Part shown: piece after piece, positions 41,690 to 50,742 of the stretch
Layout: every line of letters begins with the position of its first letter
Numbering within the stretch: the first letter of the stretch is position 1
Assembly (NCBI GenBank): GCA_045541915.1
Contig: JAZQJZ010000036.1
Location: 1-64,000 of the forward strand
Direction: 5' to 3'
Source of the DNA: RGIG5579 sp045541915
GTDB taxonomy: Bacteria > Bacillota > Clostridia > Oscillospirales > SIG627
DNA: 64,000 nt
Made by a program: the position numbers and the translations under genes
The notes under the pieces: generated by a model
The model's input: only the letters and a program-made list of their open reading frames with translations
Databases searched by the model: none
What the model was told of the DNA's origin: nothing

Positions 41690-42698
41690 GTTCTTCCTCC
41701 GTATTTTTCTCATCCAAATCCGTTTGATCTTCTTCGTTTTTTTCCAGAGCCTGCTCTTCCTTTTCTTCCCCGCCGTCCTCTTCGGGCAAGGTGCCCTCCT
41801 CCAGAGCATTTTCCACCGTCTCTTCGGTGACACAAGTTTCTTCGGTCTCTTTCACTTCCGGCTCCACTCCTTCTGGTGCACGGGTGCGATTGCTATGAAC
41901 CAGATACAAGATTACACCCAGTGCAATTCCCCCAAGGGATGTGGCAATGCCAATGCACTGTGCCAAGCGAAGAGATCCGATCATCAGGGAATCGGTGCGA
42001 AGTCCCTCCACCAGGGTTCTTCCGATGCCGTACCAGACCAGGTAAAAACAAAAGACCTGTCCGTCGATCTTCTTCAAGCGATACACAACGAAGATGGCAA
42101 GAAGAAATCCGGTAAAGGTAATCAGAGATTCATAAAGGAAGGTGGGATGGAAGGGGCCGTCCCCGTTGATCATCATTCCCCAAGGCAAGGGAGAAGTCAT
42201 TTTTTCTCCGTGTGCCTCTCCGTTTACAAAATTTCCCCAGCGGCCAATGGCTTGTGCCAGAAGAAGTCCGGGAACCAAGGCGTCAAACACCTTCAGCGGA
42301 TTTTGCTTTTTGCATTTCGCCACCAAAAGAATGGTCAAGGCGCCGGCAATCACCGCGCCGTAGATGGCAATGCCTCCATTCCAAATGGCGATCATTTCCA
42401 TAAAGGAATCGTAATCCTCCCATTTTGAGAGCACATACATCAATCTGGCACCGACCACACCCAGCGGAATACAGAAAATAAAGTAGTCCAGGAAGGAATC
42501 GAACAAAAACCCCTCCTTTTTTGTGGCAAGGCGAAGGGCAACGCTACAGCCTAAAATCATTCCAAGACAAATGATCACCCCATACCAGGCAATGGAAAGG
42601 GAGCCGAACAGATCCTCCACCAAAAAACGGTTGAGGGTCCAGGGTCCCCATCCCAATTCGGGAAAGGAAATAATAGTGGTAGAAGCAGCTTGAATCAT
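41670..42698 (-). CDS. lgt: Prolipoprotein diacylglyceryl transferase with acidic C-terminal tail
   Basis: Membrane enzyme that attaches diacylglycerol to the lipobox cysteine of prolipoproteins. Seven membrane segments and the signature GRWGNFVNGEAHG (about residue 152) are present, with WNGGIAIYGA and YGIGRTLVEGLRTDSL. After the last membrane segment there is an unusual tail of about 65 residues, mostly Glu, Asp and Thr. Co-encoded with lipoproteins that need this enzyme. Overlaps yfmH by 4 bases. Confidence 0.95.
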   Translation of the reverse strand: MIQAASTTIISFPELGWGPWTLNRFLVEDLFGSLSIAWYGVIICLGMILGCSVALRLATKKEGFLFDSFLDYFIFCIPLGVVGARLMYVLSKWEDYDSFMEMIAIWNGGIAIYGAVIAGALTILLVAKCKKQNPLKVFDALVPGLLLAQAIGRWGNFVNGEAHGEKMTSPLPWGMMINGDGPFHPTFLYESLITFTGFLLAIFVVYRLKKIDGQVFCFYLVWYGIGRTLVEGLRTDSLMIGSLRLAQCIGIATSLGGIALGVILYLVHSNRTRAPEGVEPEVKETEETCVTEETVENALEEGTLPEEDGGEEKEEQALEKNEEDQTDLDEKNTEEEHGSTDH

Positions 42699-43993
42699 AC
42701 TTTTTTCTCCTTTATCGGTTTCACAACGGAAAGCACCACCCGATCGGTGCGATAAGACAGTCGAATCCGTTCCATCAGATCCTCCAGGGTTACTTGGGCG
42801 ATCACATCAGGATACCGGAGCATATCCGTTCCGGAAAAAGCAAAATCCATAAAGTTTTCTGCAATTTCCGTAGTGGAATTCCAATCCTGCACGCATCTGC
42901 CGTAAACAGCTCTGCGACTGCGCTGAAAATCCTCTTCAGTCACAAGGCTGGCGGCGTTCTTCACCGTTTCCCGGATGCGGCGGTAAACCGTTTCGGGACG
43001 TCTGGATTCTCCGAACAAAAGCAAATACCCGTAGGTTCTGGAAAGATTGTATTCCACGGAGAATTTATCTCCAATGAGACCGGCATCATAAAGTTCATTG
43101 TAAAAGGGGCTGGATTTGCCGAACAAAATGTCGGAAAGGATCTCGTGCTCCGCCTGCTTTTTCAAGATCTCCTCCGGGCGGATGCGCTTTTTCAGATCTC
43201 CCTCCTTCATACCAACGGCAAAAAGGGGCAGCGCCACCGGGCATTCCTTCACCACTTTTTTCTTGTTGACCCGCCGTGGCTCCGAGGGGAACTGCGTTTC
43301 GATTGTAAGCTTCTCACCGGGCTTTAATACCCGATCCAAAACATCTGCCACCTGCTTTTTCTCCCAAGGACCGCAGAGCACCAGGAGCATATTGTTTAAA
43401 TTGTAAAAGGTGTGGTAGCAGCGGTAGAGAATGTCGCTGGTGATATGAGAAATGGTCTCCTCTGTACCGGCAATGTCCACCTTTACATTGTGATTCACAA
43501 AGAGCGCATCCAAAAGTCCGTAATAGAGCTGATGAAAGGGCTCATCCTGGCCCATCCGGATCTCCTGGCCAATGATCCCCATTTCCTTTTCCACTGTTTC
43601 CGGGGTAAAATAGGGACTGGTCACGAAACGGAGCAGAACCTCCAGGTTTTCGTAATACCGGTCCGTAGCAGAAAACAGATACGCGGTCATTTCATTGGAG
43701 GTAAAGGCGTTGCAGCTGGCACCCAGCGCGGCAAAATGATTGAAGGTGTCGCTTCCGTCCTCATTCTCAAAGAGCTTGTGCTCCAAAAAGTGAGCAATGC
43801 CATCCGGCACCGTAATAAAGTCCTCATCCTTTTGAGTCTTAAAGGTGCGGTGAATGGAGCCGTATTTGGTACCGAAAAGAGCAAAGGCCTTGCGGTGTGC
43901 CTTGGGCACGATCACCACCTTCAAGCCCGATTCATGGGTTCCTTGAACATACATTTCCTGCAAACGAGGATTTTCCTGCTTGTAAAATCTCAT
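42695..43993 (-). CDS. yfmH: M16-family zinc peptidase of the YmfH/YfmH type
   Basis: 432 residues with the inverted zinc motif HFLEH (His68, Glu71, His72) and a downstream Glu in KEMGIIGQEI, as in active M16 proteases. In many Firmicutes an M16 pair (YmfF/YmfH; also annotated YfmF/YfmH) is encoded together and is annotated as linked to 5-aminopentanol modification of elongation factor P. This is the catalytically competent partner. It overlaps its partner and lgt by 4 bases each. Confidence 0.85.
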   Translation of the reverse strand: MRFYKQENPRLQEMYVQGTHESGLKVVIVPKAHRKAFALFGTKYGSIHRTFKTQKDEDFITVPDGIAHFLEHKLFENEDGSDTFNHFAALGASCNAFTSNEMTAYLFSATDRYYENLEVLLRFVTSPYFTPETVEKEMGIIGQEIRMGQDEPFHQLYYGLLDALFVNHNVKVDIAGTEETISHITSDILYRCYHTFYNLNNMLLVLCGPWEKKQVADVLDRVLKPGEKLTIETQFPSEPRRVNKKKVVKECPVALPLFAVGMKEGDLKKRIRPEEILKKQAEHEILSDILFGKSSPFYNELYDAGLIGDKFSVEYNLSRTYGYLLLFGESRRPETVYRRIRETVKNAASLVTEEDFQRSRRAVYGRCVQDWNSTTEIAENFMDFAFSGTDMLRYPDVIAQVTLEDLMERIRLSYRTDRVVLSVVKPIKEKKV

Positions 43994-45276
43994 TGCTTCG
44001 CCTCCTTTGCCGTCAAGGTGTAAACGGTGTCAAGGGTGATCTTCTCCGAAACCCGGATCACATCTTCCTTGGTAATATTCTTTAATTCTTCCACAATCTC
44101 TTGCGGGGTCAAGATCATATTGGAAAGAACCCGTGGCAAATACCACTCTGCCAGAACCGCAGGATTGTCTCCCAGGCCGTTGAGAGAATGGATCAGGGCT
44201 CCTCTTGCGTTTTCCAATTCTTCCTCGGTGATATTTCCCTGACGGATTTGGTCCATCTGGTGCAAGGCCTCCTTCACCGCCACATCACGGTTCTCCGGCG
44301 CAATCCCGGCATAAATGAGCATCACACCTTTCATGGCATCCGCATATGAAGAAACAGAGTAGCAAAGACTCATCTTCTCTCTTAAATTGCAGAAAAGCTT
44401 GGAGGTAAGAGAACCTCCCAAAATGGAATTGTAAAGGCTCATAGCCCGGCAATGAGGATCGTAAATGGTGCTGGCCGTCCGGAAGCCCATTACAAGATTG
44501 GCCTGGGTAATATCCATCTCCTCCTTCACCTCCCGAACTCCTCTTGCCTTGGTGCGAAGGGAAAGAGCCGGCAAGGGCTGGGGATTTCTGGAAATCCCGG
44601 CAAACATTTTTTCCGCCGCCTTTTTCATCTTTTCCCGGTCAAATCTGCCCACAAAAAACAATTCGATCTGCGCCGTGGATAGAAGCTCGCGATAGTACTC
44701 CGTCAGTGACCCGGCATTGATCTTCCGGATTTCGGAAGGAGTACCCAAGGGACAGGTGCTATAAGGCTCCAAGCGGCACATGTGCTCAAACATACGGCTT
44801 CTGGCATAGCGGGCCTTGTGGTTGATCAGAGATGCGATCTCATCCAGATTCCACTTCTTTTCGCTTTCCACATAATCCGGGTCGAAGGCTCCTCCGGGAA
44901 GATAAGGGCGGAGCAAAACCTCCTCCAGAATGGAAAATCCCTTTTCCGTTACCTCTTCCCCGTCAAAGGCGAAGGAATCGTCCAGTAAGCAAAGCGACAA
45001 CGCCAGGGTGTGCCACTCGCCGATCTTGGCCGTATCCGAATCCAGGGACGCATCAAAGCAAAGATCCAGCGCCCGTGAGATTTGTTGTTGGGTGGGATAT
45101 TTTTCACATCCTCGGGTGATCACCCGGGACAGAACCGTATTAAAGGATGCCGTTTTTCGATTGAGCGGCGTAACAAAATACAGACTGATATAATTGGTTT
45201 TGTAGCGATCGTTTTCCACGAAGTTCAAATGGAGGCCGTCACCGATCCGGATCCGATCCAGTTTTTCTCGATTCAT
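43990..45276 (-). CDS. yfmF: M16-family peptidase-like protein of the YmfF/YfmF type (no zinc motif)
   Basis: 428 residues from the ATG following AGAAAGGA (an in-frame ATG 21 bases upstream is poorly placed). The fold-level pattern is M16 (TRGCEKYPTQQQISRALDL, LGGSLTSKLFCNLREKMSLCYSV), but the HxxEH motif is missing, which is normal for the inactive partner. First gene of the operon, behind a good promoter. Likely forms a dimer with the active YfmH (family knowledge). Confidence 0.83.
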   Translation of the reverse strand: MNREKLDRIRIGDGLHLNFVENDRYKTNYISLYFVTPLNRKTASFNTVLSRVITRGCEKYPTQQQISRALDLCFDASLDSDTAKIGEWHTLALSLCLLDDSFAFDGEEVTEKGFSILEEVLLRPYLPGGAFDPDYVESEKKWNLDEIASLINHKARYARSRMFEHMCRLEPYSTCPLGTPSEIRKINAGSLTEYYRELLSTAQIELFFVGRFDREKMKKAAEKMFAGISRNPQPLPALSLRTKARGVREVKEEMDITQANLVMGFRTASTIYDPHCRAMSLYNSILGGSLTSKLFCNLREKMSLCYSVSSYADAMKGVMLIYAGIAPENRDVAVKEALHQMDQIRQGNITEEELENARGALIHSLNGLGDNPAVLAEWYLPRVLSNMILTPQEIVEELKNITKEDVIRVSEKITLDTVYTLTAKEAKQ

Positions 45277-45314
45277 GGCGATTCCTTTCTGATTCAAAAA
45301 ATTTCCTTCTTATC

Positions 45315-45343
45315 ATTATACTACACACTTTGATGCTTTTCAA
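45315..45343 (-). promoter_or_regulatory. Promoter of yfmF-yfmH-lgt-folD and lipoprotein operon
   Basis: On the minus strand TTGAAA (45338-45343), 17-bp spacer, consensus TATAAT (45315-45320), 39 bp before the yfmF start. Confidence 0.8.
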
Positions 45344-45549
45344 ATCTTTTTGTGATTTTTTTGTTAAAAAGAGGATTGTTTCACCGGCTTTTTTTCATAA
45401 TAAGAAAAATCGCCTCTTTTTTGATGCACACTGTTTTTCAAAAAAACGATGCAAAACAATGAAAAAGACATTTTGACGTCATAAATTCATTACTTTTTAC
45501 GGAATTTGGAAAAAAAATGAATATTTTTGATTTTTCTTTATGTGAACTA

Positions 45550-45578
45550 TTGCAATTGTTATCAAATTCCATTATAAT
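45550..45578 (+). promoter_or_regulatory. Promoter of pckG
   Basis: TTGCAA (45550-45555), 17-bp spacer, consensus TATAAT (45573-45578). The preceding 200 bases (45344-45549) hold no gene; they are AT-rich and include a TGACGTCA palindrome (45474-45481) of unknown meaning. Confidence 0.8.
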
Positions 45579-45619
45579 GGAGTGAATTTGAATGTTTTAT
45601 GAAAGGAACTTTCACCATT

Positions 45620-47395
45620 ATGACCAACAACGCAACCGTACTCAAGTGGATCGAAGAGATGAAAGCTCTTCTGACCCCCGACAAGATCGAGTGGATCACA
45701 GGCGAGGAATCTCAACTGGAGGCCCTTCGTAAGGAAGCTGTAGAAACCGGCGAAATGCTCAAGCTAAACGAGGAAAAGCTTCCCGGCTGCTATCTTCACA
45801 GAACCCGTCCCAATGACGTGGCTCGCGTGGAGGACAGAACCTTTATCTGTACCTCTGTGAAGGAAGATGCTGGCCCCACCAACAACTGGTGTGCTCCTGC
45901 CGAAATGTACAAAAAGCTTTATGACATCGCCCGTGGCACCTACAAGGGAAGAACCATGTATATCATTCCCTTCTCCATGGGCCCCATCGGTTCACCTCTT
46001 GCCAAAGCCGGCATTGAAGTGACCGACTCCATTTACGTAGTCCTCAACATGGCCATTATGACCCGTGTTGGCACCAAGGTGCTTGAGGTTCTGGGCGATT
46101 CCAATGACTGGGTTCGCGGTCTCCACGCCAAGTGCGATGTGGATCCCGAAAACAGATACATCTGCCAGTTCCCCGAGGATAACACCATCATCTCCGTCAA
46201 CTCCGCTTACGGTGGAAACGTGCTTCTGGGCAAGAAGTGCTTTGCACTGCGTATTGCTTCTTACCAGGGCTGGAAGGAAGGCTGGATGGCAGAGCATATG
46301 CTCATTCTGGGAATCGAGAATCCCCAGGGCGAAGTGAAATACGTTGCCGCCGCATTCCCCTCCGCTTGCGGTAAGACCAACCTGGCAATGCTCATTCCTC
46401 CGGAATATCTCCGCAAGAAGGGCTACAAGGTTTGGACCGTCGGCGATGACATTGCCTGGATGCGCATTGGCCCGGACGGCCGTCTTTACGCCATCAACCC
46501 CGAAAACGGATTCTTCGGCGTGGCTCCCGGTACCAACGAGAAGTCCAACTTCAACGCACTGGCTTCCACCAAGAAGAACACCATCTTCACCAACGTGGCC
46601 CTCGACCTGAACGACAACACCGTTTGGTGGGAAGGCCTCAACAAGGATCTCCCCGAAAACGCACTGGATTGGAAGGGCAACCCCTGGGATCCTGCCAAGT
46701 TTGACAAGGCAGACAAATCCACCTGTGCCGCTCACCCCAACTCCCGTTTCACCGCTCCCGCTGTGAACTGCCCCTGCATCTCTGAAGAGTTTGATAAGGG
46801 CGCCGGCGTTCCCATTTCTGCCATCGTATTCGGCGGCAGAAGAGCAAAATTGGCTCCTCTGGTATATCAGTCCAAAGATTGGAAAAATGGCGTATTCGTA
46901 GGCTCCATTATGGCTTCCGAAACCACCGCTGCTGCTGCCGGTGCCGTCGGCGTTGTCCGTCACGACCCCATGGCAATGCTTCCCTTCTGCGGCTACAATA
47001 TGGGCGATTACTTCCAGCACTGGCTGGATATGGGCGAAAAGCTCGGCGATAAGGCTCCCAAGATCTTCAACGTGAACTGGTTCCGTACCGACGATGAAGG
47101 CAACTTCATTTGGCCCGGCTTTGGCGACAATATGAGAGTTCTCAACTGGATCATCGACCGTTGCGAAGGCAAGGCAGATGCAGAAGAGACCGCCATCGGT
47201 TATATTCCCAAACCCGAAGACATCGACCTGACCGATCTGGATATGGACATCGAAACCCTCAAGGGCATCCTCACGGTAGATAAGGATGCTTGGGTGGAAT
47301 ATTCCCAGGACGTAACCGAGTACTTCAAGAAGTTCGACCGTCTCCCTGCAGAACTTGCTTCTCAGCTGGAAACCCTGAAGAACAACCTGAAGTAA
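45620..47395 (+). CDS. pckG: Phosphoenolpyruvate carboxykinase (GTP)
   Basis: GTP-dependent PEPCK converting oxaloacetate to PEP and CO2 or the reverse. 591 residues from ATG 45620 (a GAAAGGA site lies 12 bases before; an ATG at 45599 has none). The active-site P-loop AAFPSACGKTNLAML, GDDIAWMR, the early ICTSVKEDAGPTNNW and the FGGRRAKLAPL segment are typical of the GTP family. A second PEPCK, of the ATP family, is encoded 3.3 kb away. Confidence 0.95.
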   Translation: MTNNATVLKWIEEMKALLTPDKIEWITGEESQLEALRKEAVETGEMLKLNEEKLPGCYLHRTRPNDVARVEDRTFICTSVKEDAGPTNNWCAPAEMYKKLYDIARGTYKGRTMYIIPFSMGPIGSPLAKAGIEVTDSIYVVLNMAIMTRVGTKVLEVLGDSNDWVRGLHAKCDVDPENRYICQFPEDNTIISVNSAYGGNVLLGKKCFALRIASYQGWKEGWMAEHMLILGIENPQGEVKYVAAAFPSACGKTNLAMLIPPEYLRKKGYKVWTVGDDIAWMRIGPDGRLYAINPENGFFGVAPGTNEKSNFNALASTKKNTIFTNVALDLNDNTVWWEGLNKDLPENALDWKGNPWDPAKFDKADKSTCAAHPNSRFTAPAVNCPCISEEFDKGAGVPISAIVFGGRRAKLAPLVYQSKDWKNGVFVGSIMASETTAAAAGAVGVVRHDPMAMLPFCGYNMGDYFQHWLDMGEKLGDKAPKIFNVNWFRTDDEGNFIWPGFGDNMRVLNWIIDRCEGKADAEETAIGYIPKPEDIDLTDLDMDIETLKGILTVDKDAWVEYSQDVTEYFKKFDRLPAELASQLETLKNNLK

Positions 47396-47406
47396 GAATC
47401 AAAAAT

Positions 47407-47440
47407 AAAATCACGGAGTTTTCACTCCGTGATTTTTTTT
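47407..47440. terminator. Bidirectional terminator between pckG and the XRE gene
   Basis: AAAATCACGGAGT / ACTCCGTGATTTT with a 4-base loop and A/T tracts on both sides, 11 bases after pckG. The T-tract overlaps the end of the convergent XRE gene. Confidence 0.9.
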
Positions 47441-47654
47441 AGTCATTCGTCTTTGGATTGTTGGTTCTTCCCAAAAGGTAATCCACTGAAACATCATAAT
47501 AATCTGCCAGAAACACCAAATGCTCCAACGGTATATTCTGAAATCCCCTTTCGTATCGCGAATACACCGTTTGCTGAATTCGCAGCATCGTCGCCACGTC
47601 TTTTTGTTTCAGATCGTGATCCTCCCGAAGATCGCGAAGCCTTTTGATATACAA
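47439..47654 (-). CDS. XRE-family repressor-like DNA-binding protein
   Basis: 71-residue Cro/CI-type helix-turn-helix protein (RLRDLREDHDLKQKDVATMLRIQQTVYSRYERG) with the frequent LADYYDVSVDYLLGRT end. Divergent from the DUF4234-like membrane protein, with a short shared regulatory region carrying two matching operators. It most likely represses that gene and perhaps itself (inference). Confidence 0.85.
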   Translation of the reverse strand: MYIKRLRDLREDHDLKQKDVATMLRIQQTVYSRYERGFQNIPLEHLVFLADYYDVSVDYLLGRTNNPKTND

Positions 47655-47668
47655 AATCAGTATCTCCT

Positions 47669-47745
47669 TTTAGTATCAAAAAGTACTACTTGACTTTACC
47701 ACGGTTTTGTGATATTATTCATATTTAGTACTTATAAGTACTAAA
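47669..47745 (+). promoter_or_regulatory. Promoter flanked by two matching palindromic operators
   Basis: A perfect 22-bp palindrome TTTAGTACTTATAAGTACTAAA (47724-47745) lies just downstream of the -10, and a related site TTTAGTATCAAAAAGTACTACT (47669-47690), matching it at 17 of 22 positions, covers the upstream edge of the -35. The promoter is TTGACT (47690-47695), 17 bp, TATTAT (47713-47718), driving the gene at 47766. The adjacent XRE protein is the obvious binder. Confidence 0.8.
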
Positions 47746-47765
47746 TAGAAAAGGAGAATTCAATT

Positions 47766-48962
47766 ATGAAAGAAAAAAGAATTCGTTTCCCCGCAGCGGC
47801 GATTCTAATTGCCTGGTGTTTTGCATTGGTGTTATGTTTTCAACCATACAGTCATTCTTCCTCCGGAAGCATCATTCCTTCTTTCGTTCGGTATTTTTCC
47901 GAGTGTAATTTCTTTACTACGTTACATGCAATCATTCTCATCACCCTATCTCTCATTTTACTGGTAATGCTGTTTCAAAAACGATACTCCAAGTTTTTAG
48001 GCATTATTGTTTTTCTTCGTTGTGGATCCGAGATCGTTTTCAATCTTCTCAACGGTCTTTCTCTTTTCTCCCTACACGGTTACCTAGGCCTTCGTTTCCT
48101 AATATTTAAACAATTTTGCTTGTTCAACAGTTTGATCAATCTTTGTTTTCTGGCTCTTTCTTGGCTTTGTCTTTTCAAAAAGACGGAAAAATCCATAAAA
48201 ATTTCTAAAAAACTATGGTGGATCCCCGGCGCGATCGAAGTTTTCTCCATCCTGTTCTTCGATCATATTCAGTATTTCATTTTTAATCTTGACATTTTTT
48301 CTCTGTTCGATTATGATCCCGGCGAGATGGTTTCTTGCCTTGTTCTCCCTATACTCCGTATCATCACCGTCTTTGCCTTCGCCAAGTGGCTTTCCGACCC
48401 TTATGAAAAAAAGGAGCATCCCGCTTGGAGCGGCGAATATTCTTCGGTGGAGGACGAAATCATCTATTGCGGTATGCTCAAGCATATCATTTTCATTCTT
48501 CTTTTTGGAATGATCTATATCAGCATCTGGATTTACCGGATCACCCGTTACCTCAACCTGGTTCCCGATCAAAAGCAAAGGAATCCCGGTCTTTCTCTCC
48601 TTTGTTTCTGGCTGGTTCCCTTTTATTCCCTGTTCTGGTTTTACAGCACCTCAAAGCGCGTAGAGATTAGCAGTGCCGATAGGGGAAGACCTTGCCAGAT
48701 CGCAGCACTTTACACCTTCCTTTCTATTTTCTTCAGTTTCATTCCCTCTATTCTTTTGCAGCACAAAATCAATTCTTTTTCTCTGATCGCCAAAGCAAAG
48801 GCAAATGAAGCCATTGTGGCAGCGGCAAACACAGCCGCTACTCCCGCCGATGGCGCAAACAACCAGATCGAGAATCTGGAAAAAATCCGTTCTCTTTTGG
48901 ACAATGGCACCATTACCCAGGAAGAGTTTGAGAAAATGAAAAATAACATCCTAAATGGATAA
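47766..48962 (+). CDS. DUF4234-type multi-pass membrane protein with C-terminal SHOCT-like domain
   Basis: 398 residues with about eight to nine membrane segments. The segment GMLKHIIFILLFGMIYISIWIYRITRYLN..KQRNPGLSLLCFWLVPFYSLFWFYSTSKR matches the general pattern of DUF4234 membrane proteins. The C-terminus is a short SHOCT-like helix pair (NQIENLEKIRSLLDNG followed by TITQEEFEKMKNNIL), a motif often attached to the ends of membrane or effector proteins. Start follows AAAAGGAG. Under the control of the XRE-operator region. Function unknown; codon use is AT-richer than that of neighbours, which suggests it may be acquired. Confidence 0.75.
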   Translation: MKEKRIRFPAAAILIAWCFALVLCFQPYSHSSSGSIIPSFVRYFSECNFFTTLHAIILITLSLILLVMLFQKRYSKFLGIIVFLRCGSEIVFNLLNGLSLFSLHGYLGLRFLIFKQFCLFNSLINLCFLALSWLCLFKKTEKSIKISKKLWWIPGAIEVFSILFFDHIQYFIFNLDIFSLFDYDPGEMVSCLVLPILRIITVFAFAKWLSDPYEKKEHPAWSGEYSSVEDEIIYCGMLKHIIFILLFGMIYISIWIYRITRYLNLVPDQKQRNPGLSLLCFWLVPFYSLFWFYSTSKRVEISSADRGRPCQIAALYTFLSIFFSFIPSILLQHKINSFSLIAKAKANEAIVAAANTAATPADGANNQIENLEKIRSLLDNGTITQEEFEKMKNNILNG

Positions 48963-48997
48963 AAAAATCACCGAGCAGATTGCTCGGTGATTTTTTT
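48961..48997 (+). terminator. Terminator after the DUF4234-like gene
   Basis: AAAAAAATCACCGAGCA / TGCTCGGTGATTTTTTT, 3-base loop, overlapping the stop codon region. Confidence 0.92.
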
Positions 48998-49010
48998 GGC
49001 TTTGCAAAGA

Positions 49011-49040
49011 AAAAAAGCGGAGATTTCTCTCCGCTTTTTT
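49011..49040 (-). terminator. Terminator of pckA
   Basis: AAAAAAGCGGAGA / TCTCCGCTTTTTT with a 4-base loop, 9 bases after the pckA stop. Confidence 0.92.
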
Positions 49041-49049
49041 GTTTTTCTT

Positions 49050-50636
49050 TTATTTTGCCTTGGGACCTGCGTTCTTGATGTTTTCGGGCATGGTGGGATA
49101 CTTCTTTTCGAAGTTCTCGTTGAATTTTTCAGCAAGGGAATTTGCCTGCTCCAGATATGCCTTTTCGTCCTTCCAGAGGTTCTTGGGATTGAGAATTTCA
49201 GAAGGAACCTCGGGGCAGGACTTGGGAATGAAGAGGTTGAAGATCTCATCCTTTTCATATTCCACATCGTTGAGCTTTCCGTCGATGGCGGCAGAAACCA
49301 TTGCTCTGGTGAATTTCAGTTTCATTCTGGGCACCGTGCCGGCTGCACCGCCGCACCAACCAGTATTCACAAGGAATACATTGGCTCCGGTCTCTTCCAG
49401 TTTCTTACCCAGCATTTCTGCATACACGGAAGCATCCATGGGGAAGAAGGGAGCGCCGAAAAGGGTGGAGAAGGTGGTCACAGGCTCAGTAATACCTCTT
49501 TCCGTACCGGCAAGCTTGCTGGTGTAACCGGAAACAAAGTGGTACATAGCCGCATTGTTATCCAGCTTGGAGATGGGAGGCAGAACGCCGAAGGCATCTG
49601 CAGTCAAGAAAATGATGGTCTTGGGAATGGAGCCCTTACCGGTCAGTTCTGCATTGGGAATGTAGTGAATGGGATAACCGGCACGGGTGTTTTCCGTCAA
49701 GGAACCGTCCTCGTAATTGGGGGTACCGTTCTCGTCGGCAACCACGTTTTCCAGCAAGGTACCAAAGCGAATGGCATTGTAGATTTCTGGCTCGTTTTCT
49801 TCCTTCAGACCGATGCATTTTGCGTAGCAACCGCCCTCGATGTTGAACACACCATCGGGAGACCAGCCGTGCTCGTCGTCACCGATGAGCTTCTTTGCAG
49901 GGTCAGCGGAAAGGGTGGTCTTACCGGTACCGGAAAGACCGAAGAATACGGTGCTGTTACCGTTGTCGTCAATGTTGGCAGAGCAGTGCATCGGCAGAAC
50001 GCCCTTCTTGGGAAGCACATAGTTCATAACGGAGAACACGCTCTTTTTGATCTCACCGGCGTAACGGCTGCCGGCAATCAGCACTTCACGGGTCTCATAG
50101 TTGATGATGATCGCAGCCTCGCTGTTGGTGCCGTCCACTTCGGGAACACACAAAAAGCCGGGTGCGGCATAAACCGTATAATCGGGAACGAAGTTTTCCA
50201 GTTCCTCCTGAGAAGGACGGATCAAAAGCTGATGGATAAACAGATTCTGAGAAGCAAATTCGTTCACAATACGGAACTTCTGGGTATATTTACGGTCAGC
50301 GCCTGCCAGACCGTCAAATACATACAACTTCTTCTTCTGCAGGTAAGCCATCATCTTACCCTTGATCTTTTCAAAGCGCTCCACGCTGATGGGCACATTG
50401 ATCTTGCCCCAAGCAATGTCATTGTGAACCGAGGGAGCATCCACGATAAACTTATCGTCAGGGCTTCTTCCGGTGTACTTTCCGGTTTCCACAATCAAAG
50501 CACCGGTATCAGAAAGAGTGCCTTCCTTGTTTTTCAATGCTTCCTCTACCAAGCAACGAACCGAGAGGTTTCTCAAAACTTCGCCGTCACCTGCGATGCC
50601 CAGATCTGCGGGCGTCAATGTTTTCAAATTACTCAT
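49050..50636 (-). CDS. pckA: Phosphoenolpyruvate carboxykinase (ATP)
   Basis: ATP-dependent PEPCK, 528 residues from the ATG after AAAGGAG. Diagnostic: GKYTGRSPDDKFIV, MHCSANIDDNGN, the kinase loop FFGLSGTGKTTLSADP and the ENTRAGYPIHYIPNAE stretch. In anaerobes this family often runs toward oxaloacetate, fixing CO2. Single-gene transcript with its own promoter and terminator. Confidence 0.97.
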   Translation of the reverse strand: MSNLKTLTPADLGIAGDGEVLRNLSVRCLVEEALKNKEGTLSDTGALIVETGKYTGRSPDDKFIVDAPSVHNDIAWGKINVPISVERFEKIKGKMMAYLQKKKLYVFDGLAGADRKYTQKFRIVNEFASQNLFIHQLLIRPSQEELENFVPDYTVYAAPGFLCVPEVDGTNSEAAIIINYETREVLIAGSRYAGEIKKSVFSVMNYVLPKKGVLPMHCSANIDDNGNSTVFFGLSGTGKTTLSADPAKKLIGDDEHGWSPDGVFNIEGGCYAKCIGLKEENEPEIYNAIRFGTLLENVVADENGTPNYEDGSLTENTRAGYPIHYIPNAELTGKGSIPKTIIFLTADAFGVLPPISKLDNNAAMYHFVSGYTSKLAGTERGITEPVTTFSTLFGAPFFPMDASVYAEMLGKKLEETGANVFLVNTGWCGGAAGTVPRMKLKFTRAMVSAAIDGKLNDVEYEKDEIFNLFIPKSCPEVPSEILNPKNLWKDEKAYLEQANSLAEKFNENFEKKYPTMPENIKNAGPKAK

Positions 50637-50674
50637 GCCAAAAACTCCTTTCGCATAATAGCTTATCAAACTAT

Positions 50675-50703
50675 ATTTTAACAAATAAAAAAAGAAAAAT
50701 CAA
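50675..50703 (-). promoter_or_regulatory. Promoter of pckA
   Basis: On the minus strand TTGATT (50698-50703), 17-bp spacer, TAAAAT (50675-50680), 39 bp before the start. Confidence 0.7.
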
Positions 50704-50742
50704 TTGCAAAAAACGTCCGTTTTCGTTCAAAAAACCGCTTTT

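Noticed and set aside
41690..41833. N-terminal extension of FolD by 48 basic residues
   Set aside because: This stretch overlaps the acidic tail of lgt in another frame, is not FolD-like, and the ATG at 41689 has an excellent ribosome site.
45474..45481. TGACGTCA palindrome upstream of pckG as an operator
   Set aside because: Only 8 bp, single copy and about 70 bp upstream of the -35; too little to claim a binding site.
46000..50681. Long antisense frames opposite pckG and pckA
   Set aside because: Shadows caused by the codon use of the two PEPCK genes; no ribosome sites.
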